From Sorex araneus (lineage: Eukaryota > Chordata > Mammalia > Eulipotyphla > Soricidae), in the NCBI RefSeq assembly GCF_027595985.1, contig NC_073307.1, positions 121,933,678 to 121,997,677 on the forward strand: a stretch of 64,000 bases of DNA, in the 5' to 3' direction. A program made the translations under genes and the position numbers. Below are positions 23,501-31,620 of the stretch, one piece after another (the first letter of the stretch is position 1; each line of letters opens with the position of its first letter). The notes under the pieces were generated by a model. It had not been told where the DNA came from. It did not search any database and saw nothing but the letters and a program-made list of their open reading frames with translations.

Positions 23501-25275
23501 AGATATGAAGAAGTTTTCATTTTATACTTTAAGAATAAAAAACTATGACACACTTTTAAGCTTTTAATTCTGCAATAATTTTAGATTTATAGAAGAGTTG
23601 CAAAGGTAGTATGGAGTTCCTGTTTGTCTTTCACTCAGCTTCCCCTAAAGGAGTAATAATTTAAGTAACCTTAAACTCCAAGGAGTATCCTTACTCATTG
23701 CATGGTTCTAAGAGAAGCATGTCCCCTTCCAGCTAATATCAGAGCTGCATGCAGTTGGTGTTCAATAAACACCAGTCATGGAAAAGACAGCTAAAGGGAC
23801 AGGGTGAGAGCATAGAGGGTCAGCCTGATTAGCAAAATCTTACAGAGAACAAAATCCAAGATGCTTTTAGAGGAGACTTTCAACCAGAAAATCAGGATCT
23901 TTGGTTATCTAAAGCCCTTTACTTTCTAGATGGAGAAAGAGGGGGAAAGCATCCCTGAGAAATGTGCGAGTAAATTAACCATAATTCATAAATAAGACTA
24001 ATGGGGGAGACTCCATTGCTCTACATTTGGACCCGGGGGACATCACCTTCTATGGCTTTTTAACTATAGCTATTTTGAAGAAAATGCTTGGGAAGGTAAT
24101 AAGTGAAAGAATAGAGTCACCAATTTCTTGAAAACTTTAGCAACAAAGATTAATGGGACTATTTTTATCTGTCTGTGGTATTTCAAGATTATCAAGTGCT
24201 TTTACATTTGTATTTTCATTAAATCCTGCATTTCTGTTTTATAGAAAAGGACACCCAGGCTGAGACTGGTCACCTGGATCTCCCTAATCCAGGTCTGTGT
24301 TCTAATATGGAAGATGGGCCCAATGGGGAATCCTTGCCAGCTTGTGCATCAGTGCTTATAAGTAACCTTAAACTTAAACTCCAAGGAGTATCCTTATTCC
24401 TAACTGCCCAAGAATGAGACTTTCTCAAAAGCTCAGTGTTCTGACTCAGACTATCAAAAGTGAGAACAGTTTTTTTTTTTCTTTTTGGGTCACACCTGGC
24501 GATGCTCAGGGGACCATATGGGATAATGGGAATCGAACCCGGGTCGGCCGTGTGCAAATCAAACGCCCTACCCGCTGTGCTATCGCTCCAGCCCCGAGAA
24601 CAGTTCTTTTATTTGACAAAGATCTAATTGACTACTTTTTGTAAGTTGAGGGAAGGGTTACATCTGGCTGTGCTCAGGGCTTACTCCTGGCTCTACACTC
24701 AGGGATCACTCCTGGCAGGACTCAGGGAGCCATAAAAGAGTACCAGAGATCGAACATGGGTTGGCAGTTTATAAGGCAAACACCCTATCTGCTGCCCCTT
24801 CCCCCTTTTCTGGTAATTTTACAAAATATTGCCTTCATAAATGGGTATTGTACCCTCCATAGTTAAAAAAAAACCAGATAATTTGACAGAAAATTATCAG
24901 AAATCCAACCTCAAGTCATGTCAAGTGCCTTTTCTGAATTTCAATTGTCCAACAATTTTCAGAAAAATGTTAACTACCAAATTTTTATTATTCTTGAAAT
25001 ATCTTTTCCCTAGGCTTATCTTTTTGAGACTTTTGAAAAACATGAAAGATCACATTAACTCTGGACAGCTCTACCTCTCTTCAAAAATTGGATTTTCCTT
25101 TCATTCAGAATTTTAACAGAGGCCAACTAAAAAAGGCTAACTAAAAGAGGCTATCTAAAATGGCATTAAAAAGATATAGGATATTAAAGAATTATGAAGT
25201 TAAGCTAGAGGTATAATTATATTTAAGCTGAGAGGATGAATAGTGAATCTAAAAAGGTACCTTTTCGTTCTCCAT
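9002..25275 (-). CDS. E2F8: E2F transcription factor 8, 12 coding exons, 867 aa
   Basis: Atypical E2F that represses S-phase genes in the nucleus. It binds E2F sites without a DP partner, as homodimers or with E2F7. Coding exons in transcript order are 25275-25261, 23287-23009, 22646-22490, 20160-19846, 19639-19478, 17724-17587, 16105-15902, 15613-15526, 15271-14740, 10136-10004, 9885-9488 and 9184-9002. They total 2604 nt, giving 867 residues plus stop, the human length. Every intron is GT-AG and all phases agree. A KEN degron (residues 5-7) marks APC/C-Cdh1 control. DNA-binding domain 1 (about 113-182) has RRRIYD at 154-159 and ends in YTWHG. Domain 2 (about 261-347) has RRLYD at 313-317 and ends in FKWTG. 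The long C-terminal half is proline- and serine-rich. There is no frameshift, premature stop or lost key residue. The E2F7 paralogue is excluded by near-identity to E2F8 throughout. I chose the ATG because it gives MENEKEN, the E2F8 start. Confidence 0.97.
9287..9412 (+). repeat. family A SINE fragment in the last E2F8 intron
   Basis: GGGTAGGGCACCTGCCTTGC, CATGGTCTCCTGGGCCAGCCAGGAG. Lies between the exons at 9184 and 9488. The tail is missing. Confidence 0.7.
9488..9885 (-). CDS. E2F8: E2F8 coding exon 11
   Basis: Acceptor TTTTGTAG, donor CAG|GTGAGC. Encodes residues 675-807: [14 protein letters not shown], then [20 protein letters not shown], ending GAQQ. It is the most GC-rich coding exon. 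Confidence 0.96.
10004..10136 (-). CDS. E2F8: E2F8 coding exon 10
   Basis: Acceptor TTTCCTAG, donor ACAG|GTGAGT. Encodes [13 protein letters not shown] through IYSSPIT (residues 631-674 plus one base). Confidence 0.95.
10330..10493 (-). repeat. family A SINE
   Basis: GGCCACACTCGGCAGTGCTC, GGGCTCACTCCTAGCAGGGC, TGGATTGAACCCGGGTTGGC. Intronic in E2F8. Confidence 0.8.
10930..11169 (+). repeat. family B SINE with target-site duplication
   Basis: Flanked by AATAGTACT at 10921-10929 and 11170-11178. Full tRNA-like head, core, and end GAGCAACGGGATGACAGTGA. Intronic in E2F8. Confidence 0.93.
11258..11427 (-). repeat. family A SINE, old
   Basis: GCTGGGATTTGAACCAGGGT and TTTATACTGTCTCTCTGCCC in reverse orientation. 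Intronic in E2F8. Confidence 0.55.
11757..11985 (+). repeat. family A SINE with duplicated B-box segment
   Basis: Near-consensus copy with A-box TAGCACAGCGG. A 41-bp segment containing the B-box (GTTCGAATCC) is present twice, 11805-11845 and 11846-11886, with one mismatch. The A-rich tail ends in GAGAGAGAG, matching the AAAAAAAGAGAGAG just upstream, so a target-site duplication is likely. Confidence 0.95.
12055..12235 (+). repeat. family A SINE
   Basis: CTGGGGCCAGAGAGACAGTA head, CAGGAGAGATTCCTGAGCCC, CAAATGGGTGTGGTCTAACC. Intronic in E2F8. Confidence 0.75.
12735..12905 (-). repeat. family A SINE, old
   Basis: GCAGTGCTGGGGGTTACCTA, TAGGATGGAACTCAGGTTAG, CTCTACTAGCTCCAGCCC. Intronic in E2F8. 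Confidence 0.55.
14740..15271 (-). CDS. E2F8: E2F8 coding exon 9 (largest exon)
   Basis: Acceptor GTCTTGTAG, donor GCG|GTGAGT. Encodes residues 453-630, a low-complexity P/S/A/K-rich region ending [17 protein letters not shown]. It differs from human mainly by scattered substitutions. Confidence 0.96.
15526..15613 (-). CDS. E2F8: E2F8 coding exon 8
   Basis: Acceptor TTTTTCCAG, donor CAAG|GTCAGT. Short 88-bp exon (residues 424-452 plus two bases) reading [19 protein letters not shown]. It is not a long ORF by itself but joins its neighbours in phase. Confidence 0.95.
15902..16105 (-). CDS. E2F8: E2F8 coding exon 7
   Basis: Acceptor TTTCTGTTCAG, donor AAAG|GTACAT. Encodes residues 356-423, including the basic and serine-rich stretch [19 protein letters not shown]. 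Confidence 0.95.
16525..16712 (+). repeat. family A SINE in an E2F8 intron
   Basis: GTAGTATAGTGGTAGGATGC head, GGGTTCAATTCCCGACATCT B-box, CAACAACAACAACAAAAG tail. Confidence 0.75.
17104..17245 (-). repeat. MIR fragment in an E2F8 intron
   Basis: CATTTTGCAGGTGACAAAAC, TGCCCAAAGCCACACAGCTG, GTGGCTGAGCTGGGACTGTA. This is the reverse complement of the conserved MIR core, an ancient mammalian SINE. Confidence 0.8.
17587..17724 (-). CDS. E2F8: E2F8 coding exon 6 (rest of DNA-binding domain 2)
   Basis: Acceptor CCCCAG, donor GGTG|GTATGT. Carries [20 protein letters not shown] and ends just after KWTGPEIS. A second GT four bases upstream was rejected because only the GTATGT donor keeps length and phase with the next exon. 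Confidence 0.94.
17725..19477 (-). other. E2F8 intron between the two exons of DNA-binding domain 2
   Basis: AT-rich intron with G-rich runs at about 18502-18523 and 18736-18749. No SINE copies are seen. It interrupts domain 2 between K309 and R313, at the codon for T310. Confidence 0.8.
19478..19639 (-). CDS. E2F8: E2F8 coding exon 5 (start of DNA-binding domain 2)
   Basis: Acceptor CTCCAAG, donor AAAA|GTAAGT. Encodes residues 256-309, with [14 protein letters not shown] and IAAKILIG, the first helices of winged-helix domain 2. Confidence 0.97.
19846..20160 (-). CDS. E2F8: E2F8 coding exon 4 (rest of DNA-binding domain 1)
   Basis: Acceptor TTTTGTAG, donor GCAG|GTAAGA. Begins within codon N151 and carries the recognition helix [14 protein letters not shown] and the wing ending in YTWHGR, then the linker to domain 2. 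Confidence 0.97.
20552..20593 (+). repeat. (CA)n microsatellite in an E2F8 intron
   Basis: About 20 uninterrupted CA units. Confidence 0.97.
21272..21430 (+). repeat. family A SINE, old
   Basis: TTGGGCTGGCAAGAGAGTAC head, AGTCACCTGAGAACTTCCAG, GAGCACAGCTGGGTGCGGCC. Intronic in E2F8. Confidence 0.65.
21575..21753 (-). repeat. family A SINE, old
   Basis: GAACCACACCTGATGGTGCT, CAGAGATCACTCCTGTGAGG, AACCAGGGCTGGCCATTTGC. Intronic in E2F8. Confidence 0.7.
21868..22002 (-). repeat. family A SINE, old
   Basis: GGCCATACGTGGTGGTGCGC and CCGTTACTCACTCCAGCCC in reverse orientation. Ends about 490 bp before an E2F8 exon. Confidence 0.55.
22490..22646 (-). CDS. E2F8: E2F8 coding exon 3 (start of DNA-binding domain 1)
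   Basis: Acceptor TTTGCAG, donor A|GTAAGT. Encodes residues 99-150 and the first base of N151, including [14 protein letters not shown], the first helix of winged-helix domain 1. Confidence 0.97.
23009..23287 (-). CDS. E2F8: E2F8 coding exon 2 (residues 6-98)
   Basis: Acceptor CAG at 23290-23288, donor GTAAGT from 23008. Encodes the acidic and proline-rich N-terminal region, beginning [11 protein letters not shown] and ending KDCLH. E6 and N7 complete the KEN box begun in the previous exon. Confidence 0.96.
24195..24305 (-). repeat. MIR-like fragment
   Basis: CATTAAATCCTGCATTTCTG, TTATAGAAAAGGACACCCAG, AATCCAGGTCTGTGTTCT fit reversed MIR. Diverged. Confidence 0.45.
24471..24595 (-). repeat. 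young family A SINE, internally deleted, with target-site duplication
   Basis: Flanked by GAGAACAGT at 24462-24470 and 24596-24604. Near-consensus head and end, but about 40 bp of the body is missing between GATGCTCAGGGG and ACCATATGGG. Lies in the intron before E2F8 coding exon 2. Confidence 0.95.
24645..24800 (-). repeat. family A SINE
   Basis: CATCTGGCTGTGCTCAGGGC, CACTCAGGGATCACTCCTGG, GGTTGGCAGTTTATAAGGCA. Same intron as the copy at 24471. Confidence 0.8.
25261..25275 (-). CDS. E2F8: E2F8 first coding exon, coding part (residues 1-5)
   Basis: Encodes only MENEK before a GTACCT donor at 25260, in phase 0. The exon continues upstream as 5' UTR; its acceptor is not certain (an AG lies one base before the ATG, another near 25320). 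The ORF is far too short for gene finders working on open frames. Confidence 0.9.
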
Positions 25276-26197
25276 TCTGTAAATTTCTTGTTCATTTAGA
25301 GTTTCGTTAAGAAAGAAAAATCTGGAATTCCTCTCAATAGTCTGATGGTTTAAGTAGTCCAATTAAGCCTATTAAGTTTAATATCCTTAAAGAAAAAAAA
25401 GATAAAAGTTAATAAAAAATAAATTTAGGCAATCCCTTGGAAATTCCTCTTAAAAAAAAACACTGATTGCTGTAACAAAGACTAACGAAGGAACAGCATG
25501 TAATGTTCTTCCTGATCAGAGATAGCCCCCCTGGGGAGAGGAATCCATCAATCGCCAGTAAATTCCTTCAGTCTACGGATCCACTGTCATGAGACTTCTA
25601 GCAACCCACAGAATTTCTAGTGACAACCCTTTCCTACCTTTAAAGAAGGCAGGCCATTCTCTGGACCCCACCGAACGAACTGTAGCAAGCACAAGCACCC
25701 ACCTGTTAATAGATCAGCGCTCAGGGCTGGGAGCCCCAAGCCCAGGTTCCAGCTGAGAAGATACGACCCCAAATATCTGGGTAAAAGTCTGCATCTAGAT
25801 GTCTGGATTTCTCCCCTAACACACACGTGCATCAAAGGCTCAGCAACAAAGTCTTAGGAAGCAATTTATGAACTTCCAAATTTAACTCCTTAGCGCCAAT
25901 AATATTCCGGGTATTTAAAGAGCGCCTTATGGCTATTAATTATTTTTAGATTAAAAAAAATAAGATGCAAAGCGCTGGGTACTCGCTAGTAAGGTGTCCA
26001 GATCAGGCCACGATGTTGAACTCCGCCGCGGCATTTGCTAACTAGGCAATCAGGTAGAGAGTCGCCACCCGCTCGGCGTTTCGCGCACTTCCCTCTCCGC
26101 CCGGCCAACTGCCCCTCCCCCAGAGCCCGGTCCGCGCGCTGCCGGCCCGGCAGTTCCCGGACAGCATCCTAGCGGTTCCCACGGCAACGACGCCCGG

Positions 26198-26231
26198 CCA
26201 ATGAGAGAGCAGCGCGCGGGCCTGCGATTGG
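26198..26231. promoter_or_regulatory. two inverted CCAAT boxes (NF-Y sites)
   Basis: CCAAT on the plus strand at 26198-26202 and ATTGG at 26227-26231, about three helical turns apart. This spacing is typical of NF-Y pairs in cell-cycle promoters. Confidence 0.65.
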
Positions 26232-26280
26232 TCGGCGACTCCGGGGGCGGGTCCGGACCTTCCGCCTTCGATTTAAAAAA

Positions 26281-26301
26281 TTTGGCGCGGAAAGCGCGGA
26301 A
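26281..26301. promoter_or_regulatory. overlapping double E2F site
   Basis: TTTGGCGCGGAA is followed at once by AGCGCGGAA, so two E2F-like motifs overlap, next to an AT-rich TTTAAAAAA stretch at 26272-26280. It sits in the CpG island about 1 kb upstream of the E2F8 ATG. Confidence 0.7.
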
Positions 26302-26431
26302 CGTGGCCGGCGCCGCCCCTAAAGCAGCGCGGGGCCCCGAGCGCGGGCAAAGCCGCCCCGCCCCCTCGCTCGCCCCCTCCCCTCTGCGCGGGAGCTCAGC
26401 TCCTCCCTCCACGGCCCCCCGCAGAGCGAGA

Positions 26432-26440
26432 GGCGGGAAA
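26432..26440 (-). promoter_or_regulatory. consensus E2F site TTTCCCGCC
   Basis: Plus-strand GGCGGGAAA, a perfect match to the classic E2F consensus, in the CpG island. Confidence 0.65.
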
Positions 26441-27162
26441 CGGCCGCGGCTGCCGCTGTCTTCCCCCAGCCCGCTCCCGCGGCCCGGCGGGCGGGATGCC
26501 GCGTCCCTCTGGGTCCCGCTGACCTGTCAGTCCACCTCACGGTTGGAACTGTCGGGGAGAGGGGAGGGGGGCTGAGCGGAGGAAGGGGGGAGGGGGGCAC
26601 TCCTCGGCACACCTTCCCCGCTCCGGCCCCAGGAGCTCTCGAGTCTCTCGCAGTCCGGGTGGGTCCTTGACGCCGCGCCGAGGTGGGTGCCGGAGGGAAA
26701 CGCTGGGACCGGGGCTGGCGGGCCGGCGGGCGGGCAGACGGGCAGAGGGCAGCGTGACCGTCCAGGAGCAGTCAAGCCCCCGATTTGAAATTAACCCGCT
26801 CCCGGCGCGAGGCGATCCCGCGGGCGGGGAGGGCCGCTCCCCTCCCCCCACGCCCGCTCTTCCCGGCCCCGGGGCCCGCGCAGCCAATCGGAGCCTGCAG
26901 ACTGGAGCCCGCAGCGAATCAGGCTGCAGGCACCGCCCTCCGCTCCCGCCTCTCTGACCAAGTTGGGGGAAAAGTTCAGCAACTTTTTTTTTTCCTTTTT
27001 GGCAAATATCCCCCACCCCCCCACGCCCTCTCCCCCATCCCTCTTCAGCTCCAAGTGTGGGAATAAAGCTGGGCCGGTCCGGGACGCGCGAACTGGACCT
27101 GGAAACCCTGCCATCCCTAACCTGAATCTGTCCCCCCTCACCTCCTGCTCCGCCCCAGACCC

Positions 27163-27175
27163 GCTCACCTGCAGA
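27163..27175 (-). other. candidate splice donor of an E2F8 5' non-coding exon
   Basis: Minus-strand CTGCAG|GTGAGC with the cut between 27169 and 27168. It is the strongest donor-like site in the CpG island, with a TGGCGCCAA E2F-like palindrome about 220 bp upstream (27389-27397). Weaker donors occur at about 26524, 25710 and 25636, so exon 1 cannot be fixed from sequence alone. Confidence 0.35.
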
Positions 27176-27531
27176 TCCGCCCCGAGCCGAAACGAACGAA
27201 CCTTCTCTCCCGAGAACCCGAACCATTGCCCACCGTGGCTCTAAAACTCGGCGTATGAAAGAAGAAATTCGGCGGCCCACTTTCTTTTTTTTTTTTTTGC
27301 CCAGCCTCGATGGGCGCGGGGGTCTTGAGCGCATCGTGGAAAGCCAGGTGCGGTAGAAAGAGGCGGAAAACCCGCCAAAGCCTGTTCCTGGCGCCAACCC
27401 TTCTCGGCGTCTTCTCCCATCGGCTCCTCCCTTCTTCTTCCCGGTCGTCTTCCCTCGCTTTATCCCGCGTTTCTGGCTTCCGAACCTGCGATAGCTTCCA
27501 CGCGCGGAATCCTGCAGTGTCCCGGAGCGAC

Positions 27532-27533
<2 letters not shown>

Positions 27534-27620
<87 letters not shown>

Positions 27621-27641
27621 CCCTCGCTCGCTCGCTCGCTC
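27534..27641 (+). repeat. (CT)n then (GCTC)n microsatellite in the CpG island
   Basis: About 42 CT units (27534-27618) followed by CTCG/GCTC units up to 27641. Pure pyrimidine on the plus strand, so potentially triplex-forming. The Ser/Leu and Arg/Glu repeat frames across it are artefacts. Confidence 0.97.
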
Positions 27642-27735
27642 TTTTTTCTTTTTTTGCAAATAGGGAAACCGAGGCCCAGCGCAGCAGCGCTGATTTGCGT
27701 GTGCCAAGATTGCGCTCTCGCCCTTGGCTTGCCTG
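27640..27735 (-). repeat. possible MIR fragment
   Basis: TTTGCAAATAGGGAAACCGAGGCCCAGCGC resembles the reversed MIR core (fragments given here are below consensus identity). Low certainty. Confidence 0.35.
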
Positions 27736-27762
27736 CCCCGCTATTACCTGCTTTGAGGTGTA

Positions 27763-27764
<2 letters not shown>

Positions 27765-27795
<31 letters not shown>
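27765..27795 (+). repeat. (TG)n microsatellite
   Basis: About 15 TG units next to the CpG island. Confidence 0.95.
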
Positions 27796-27796
<1 letters not shown>

Positions 27797-28330
27797 TCCT
27801 TCACACCCCCATCCACGCTTATTTTATTATATTTTTCCAGCGACCCGCGGGACCGCGTGTCCGTATCCATTGCCCAAGCGTCTAAGATTGGGACGCCCAA
27901 ATCTTGAGAGTTGAGTTTAAACCGTTCCTCTTCTTTTGTAATCTTGGCGTCCCTAAGCCCCGGCAAGGCCCAGGCCACTCTCCAATCACCCGGTGGCAGC
28001 TCATACTTAAGTCTGCGACTGAACCTCGCTGTCCCGCCGCGTGGGACGTTGTTTATGTTCGCGCACGCGAAGGAAGAGAGCGCGCTGCTGTGGGTAGTGA
28101 TGCAGCCGTCCTGTCCGAATCCGACGGGAGAGAGCGGGGGTCCAGTGCTGGCGCTCGGGGTAGCTCACTCCCCGGCGGCAGAACTGGATGTTCGGGCGCA
28201 CAAGGTGGTCGCCCCGAACTTAGAGAGCCTTCGCATCCCCTGCCCCTGTGCTGGCCGCCAGTTCTGGGCACGGGCGCATTCAGCTTTGGGCAAATACGCA
28301 CCTTGAGCTCCCGCCGTGGACGCCTAGCCG

Positions 28331-31180
28331 CGGGGAATAGCTATAGCTCTGCCTCCTACAACTCTCAGGCTTTTTAAAAAAAAAAGCGAGGAGGGTCACT
28401 GGGCTGTTTGCCCCCTTTACCCCACCCCCACGATCGGCCGGCTGTTTCAAGCAGTAGTAGCTGGATCTTGCTGCTCTCCGGTGCTCCTTTTCTGGAGGGA
28501 TGTGAGCATATATAAGTGCTTCCATCAAAGGTGGGCACTTGCGGCTCCCACTTATGCCTCCCCCTCCCCCATTTGGTTGGTTGCACAGATTTTCCCGTCC
28601 TCTGGTCCCCCCCTCCATTCAGTGTTTATTTGACAAGTACCGAGGGAGTACTCTTTAAAGGGGACTCTGCTGAAGGGGTGGTCTGATGCCTTTACTATTT
28701 AGAGGCCGGGGCTTGATGGTTCTTGCCTGTGACGTGCAAGGCCATTCACGCTCCAGGGCTCTGAGTGCCAAGCATGTGGACGGTGGTGCAAGAAACAGCC
28801 ACCCACCCTTGACACTTAAGAGATAGCATCTCATGTCATGCTCTGGAGCAGGTGCTGCCTGTGTGTTGCGAAAGCAAAAACAGAACATTCTTAGGTAACA
28901 AATTCGGGGTGGCAGGGGAGACCTGGAATATGGATTTGAGGTCTTTCCGTGGAAAGCCATGTCCACCAAGCAGTGGTACTCTTCTTTCTCTCTTCACGCC
29001 ATAGCTGTGCCCATGATTTTGAAGAAGGAAAGCAGTGCAAGGGCACCAGCTTAGAATCCAGGCCTACCTGTTCCCAGTTTCATAGCTCTCATTCCACTAT
29101 CTCAGCAAATTGCGGTGTACCTTGAATCCCCCTTCACCCCACCTCACAGAACAAAATGCAGAAAAGGGAGCTATGCAGTTCTTGTCCAAGTGACAATAAC
29201 CATGTCTGACGCAAGCGTGTGAAATTAGACTCCAACTCACTGAACATCATGAAAAGGGTCCTAGCTTCAGTGAAATGATATCGTTTGCCCTCTTAACAAA
29301 CCTTTCATGTTAAGGTAATGAAAAAGGAAGAAAGCTGAAATGATTTTCCATGCCATATTAGTGTGTGGATTTGAATGCATGAATGTAAACCAAAGGAGTA
29401 TTGACAACTTTTGTGGTCACTGCCCAACTGAGAAGGGAAAATGAGGGGACAAATTTGAAATCCTGCATTTTTTCCTTCTAATTTTTCCATTAAACATGTT
29501 TTCCAGTTACTAGCTATATAATCCAATGGAGGCCGGGGGGGGGGGGGAGAAATACATATGCACTTATATTTCTAGCTTTGGCTCACCAGATTGAATGATC
29601 TGTGTGTCACTGAAGCTAGACCAGTTTTTCCACCCTGCGTGGCAACCTTCAGAGCTTGCACAATGGGCGGGCTCAGATGTATGTTTGACGTCCAGCACTG
29701 AGTAAAGATGTTGGGGAAGCAGGGGAACTGGGTACCCTGTGAGGTGTCTAGATTACAAAGTCATTTTTGGCATTTCGGAAACCAAGTGCCTTTGTTATCT
29801 TTACCAGAGCCTTACATCGGGGGTTGAAAGCGAGTGCAAGAATGGCTACACTCGCTAGTGGGTTCCAAGTCCTTTTCATCTCGCATCCTCTCACCCCTTC
29901 CTCGCCCCTCCCCCCACCCCATCTCCCTATTTCTGTTGCTGAACCAGTGGGGAAATGTGGGTTGTGCTTTTTCTGTAGCACGGGTTGGCGCCGCCACCAC
30001 AAAACAGCTGTCTAGAGCTTTAAATTGCACAAATCCCCATGTGCTGGGTTCAATTGCAGCTGCTCACAACCAGATCTCAGCTGTCTCAGGTCGCAGCCAT
30101 CCCAGGTCCTTTTAATGAGTTGGTTACTCTGCCCAAACGGGAATTGTGTGTGGGGGGGGGGGGGGGAGGAAGGCGGGGAGTCCCAATCTGGGCAGGGACT
30201 AAGGAGGGTAGAGAGACAACAGGGGGCAAGGAGGTGGGGGAGCTGGGGACTGTTTTGTACTAACTCTGGAGCTAGCCTTGGTGGGAGTCTGCCCAGAGTG
30301 GCAGCCAGGACTTCCTGTGAAACTTCCCCGCCCACCCCCCACTGCCCAGCTCCCCTGTGACTTCCTGTGAGGAAGTGCGGTGGACTGATGGAGATCTGAA
30401 GCTCCGGACTCAGCTGCGGCAACAGTTGCTGCCATTTATTGAGCAATTATTGCCTCTGAATGTTTTCAATGCTTGGGGGGATAATAGAACACAAAATACC
30501 GAGGAGCCTTTTTTTTCTTTTTAAATAGAACTGGAGTCTGAGTACTGCCTTTATGAAATAGCTGCATCATTGGGTCTTAAAATGACCAGAGCACTGGGGA
30601 TCATGTAGGTTTACTGCTTCTCTGTGGATTGCAAAGACTCATTTTTTCCAGGCTCCAGAATATTAAAAGGAGTGCATGTTACCAGTTTCCTGGGGTGAGG
30701 GGAGTGGGGATGGGCATAGGGATTTATCCCAGGAGAAGGTCTCAGAGCAGTAATCCCATGATCTCCCTGATCAGTGATTGAAGTTTGACTGTGGCAGGCA
30801 GCAGGGCTGGCTCCCTTTAAGCAGGTCCTCTACTCCCTGTCCTGATCCTAACCAGGTGTGGGCATCCGTGCTCCAGACACTGCATCAATACTTCCACTGA
30901 TCCTTCCTCACCCCCCCTCTCCAGCATTAAGGACCATTTTCACCCCTGCTCCATGGCTTCTAGTATATCTGTTTGCCCACTAAAACACGGTATCCTGAAT
31001 GCCTACTTGGTGAGTGAAAGACACAGAGTCCCTATCCTTTGCAATTGACAGTCGGGCAGTGCCACAGTCTGTCGCAAAGTGTTAATTGTGATGATTATTA
31101 TCAGCAGCATCGACTTTTGTCCCCTAAAAGCATGATCTGTTTCTACTTTTTTTTTTCCATTTAACCATCATTTGTGTAGT
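28331..31180. other. repeat-poor non-coding block upstream of E2F8
   Basis: About 2.85 kb with no shrew SINE or L1. It contains G homopolymers (29536-29547, 30152-30166) and repeated ETS-type CTTCCTGTGA motifs near 30310-30376. No supportable exon. Confidence 0.6.
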
Positions 31181-31184
31181 TGAC

Positions 31185-31317
31185 TTGGGGGCCACACCCA
31201 TTGGTACTCGGGGCTTACTCCTGGCTCTGTGCACAGGAAATATGCAGTGCCAGGGATCGAACCGGGGTTAATTGCATGCAAAGCAAGTTCCTTACCTCCT
31301 GTATTATCACTCCACTT
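31185..31317 (-). repeat. family A SINE
   Basis: GGGGCCACACCCATTGGTAC, GGCTTACTCCTGGCTCTGTG, CCAGGGATCGAACCGGGGTT, TATTATCACTCCACTT. Confidence 0.8.
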
Positions 31318-31341
31318 AAACACTTTATTTTTTAAATTCTT

Positions 31342-31497
31342 TTGGTTTTTGCACCACACCTGGCAGTGTTGAGGGCTTACTTCTGGTTCTCTGCTCAGGG
31401 GTAACTCCTGGAAAGGCTCAGAACCATACAGGGTGTCACCCGGGTCAGCCATGTACAAGGCATTGCCTCACCCTTTGTACTATCAGGACAGCCTCCG
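31342..31497 (-). repeat. family A SINE
   Basis: GCACCACACCTGGCAGTGTT, CTGCTCAGGGGTAACTCCTG, CACCCGGGTCAGCCATGTAC. Head-to-tail with the copy just upstream. Confidence 0.8.
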
Positions 31498-31502
31498 GTA
31501 TA

Positions 31503-31620
31503 TTTTTTTAATTTTTAAAAAATTTTTTAAAATTTATTCTTTTATTGAATCACCATGTGGAAAGTTACAAAGCTTTCAGGTTTAAGTCTCAGTTGGTATA
31601 TATATTTTTTAATGTCCGAC
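31503..31620 (-). repeat. L1 3' end fragment
   Basis: T-rich start then ATTGAATCACCATGTGGAAA and GTTACAAAGCTTTCAGG, matching the 3' ends of the L1 copies at 37518 and 47196. Confidence 0.6.

Larger units (their letters stand above)
26020..28330. promoter_or_regulatory. E2F8: CpG island / E2F8 promoter region
   Basis: A long GC- and CpG-dense stretch immediately upstream (on the minus strand) of the E2F8 start codon, free of shrew SINEs. It contains consensus E2F sites, two CCAAT boxes and GC boxes (GGGGGCGGG near 26242). It is cut by a CT microsatellite at 27534. E2F8 is known to be an E2F-induced cell-cycle gene, which fits. Open reading frames within it are GC-rich artefacts on both strands. 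Confidence 0.85.

Noticed and set aside
26537-28377. Several long frames (up to 286 codons) on both strands in 26.5-28.4 kb
   Set aside because: Open frames are expected in GC-rich CpG-island DNA. The translations are low-complexity (R, G, P, S) or cross the CT repeat and match no protein I know.
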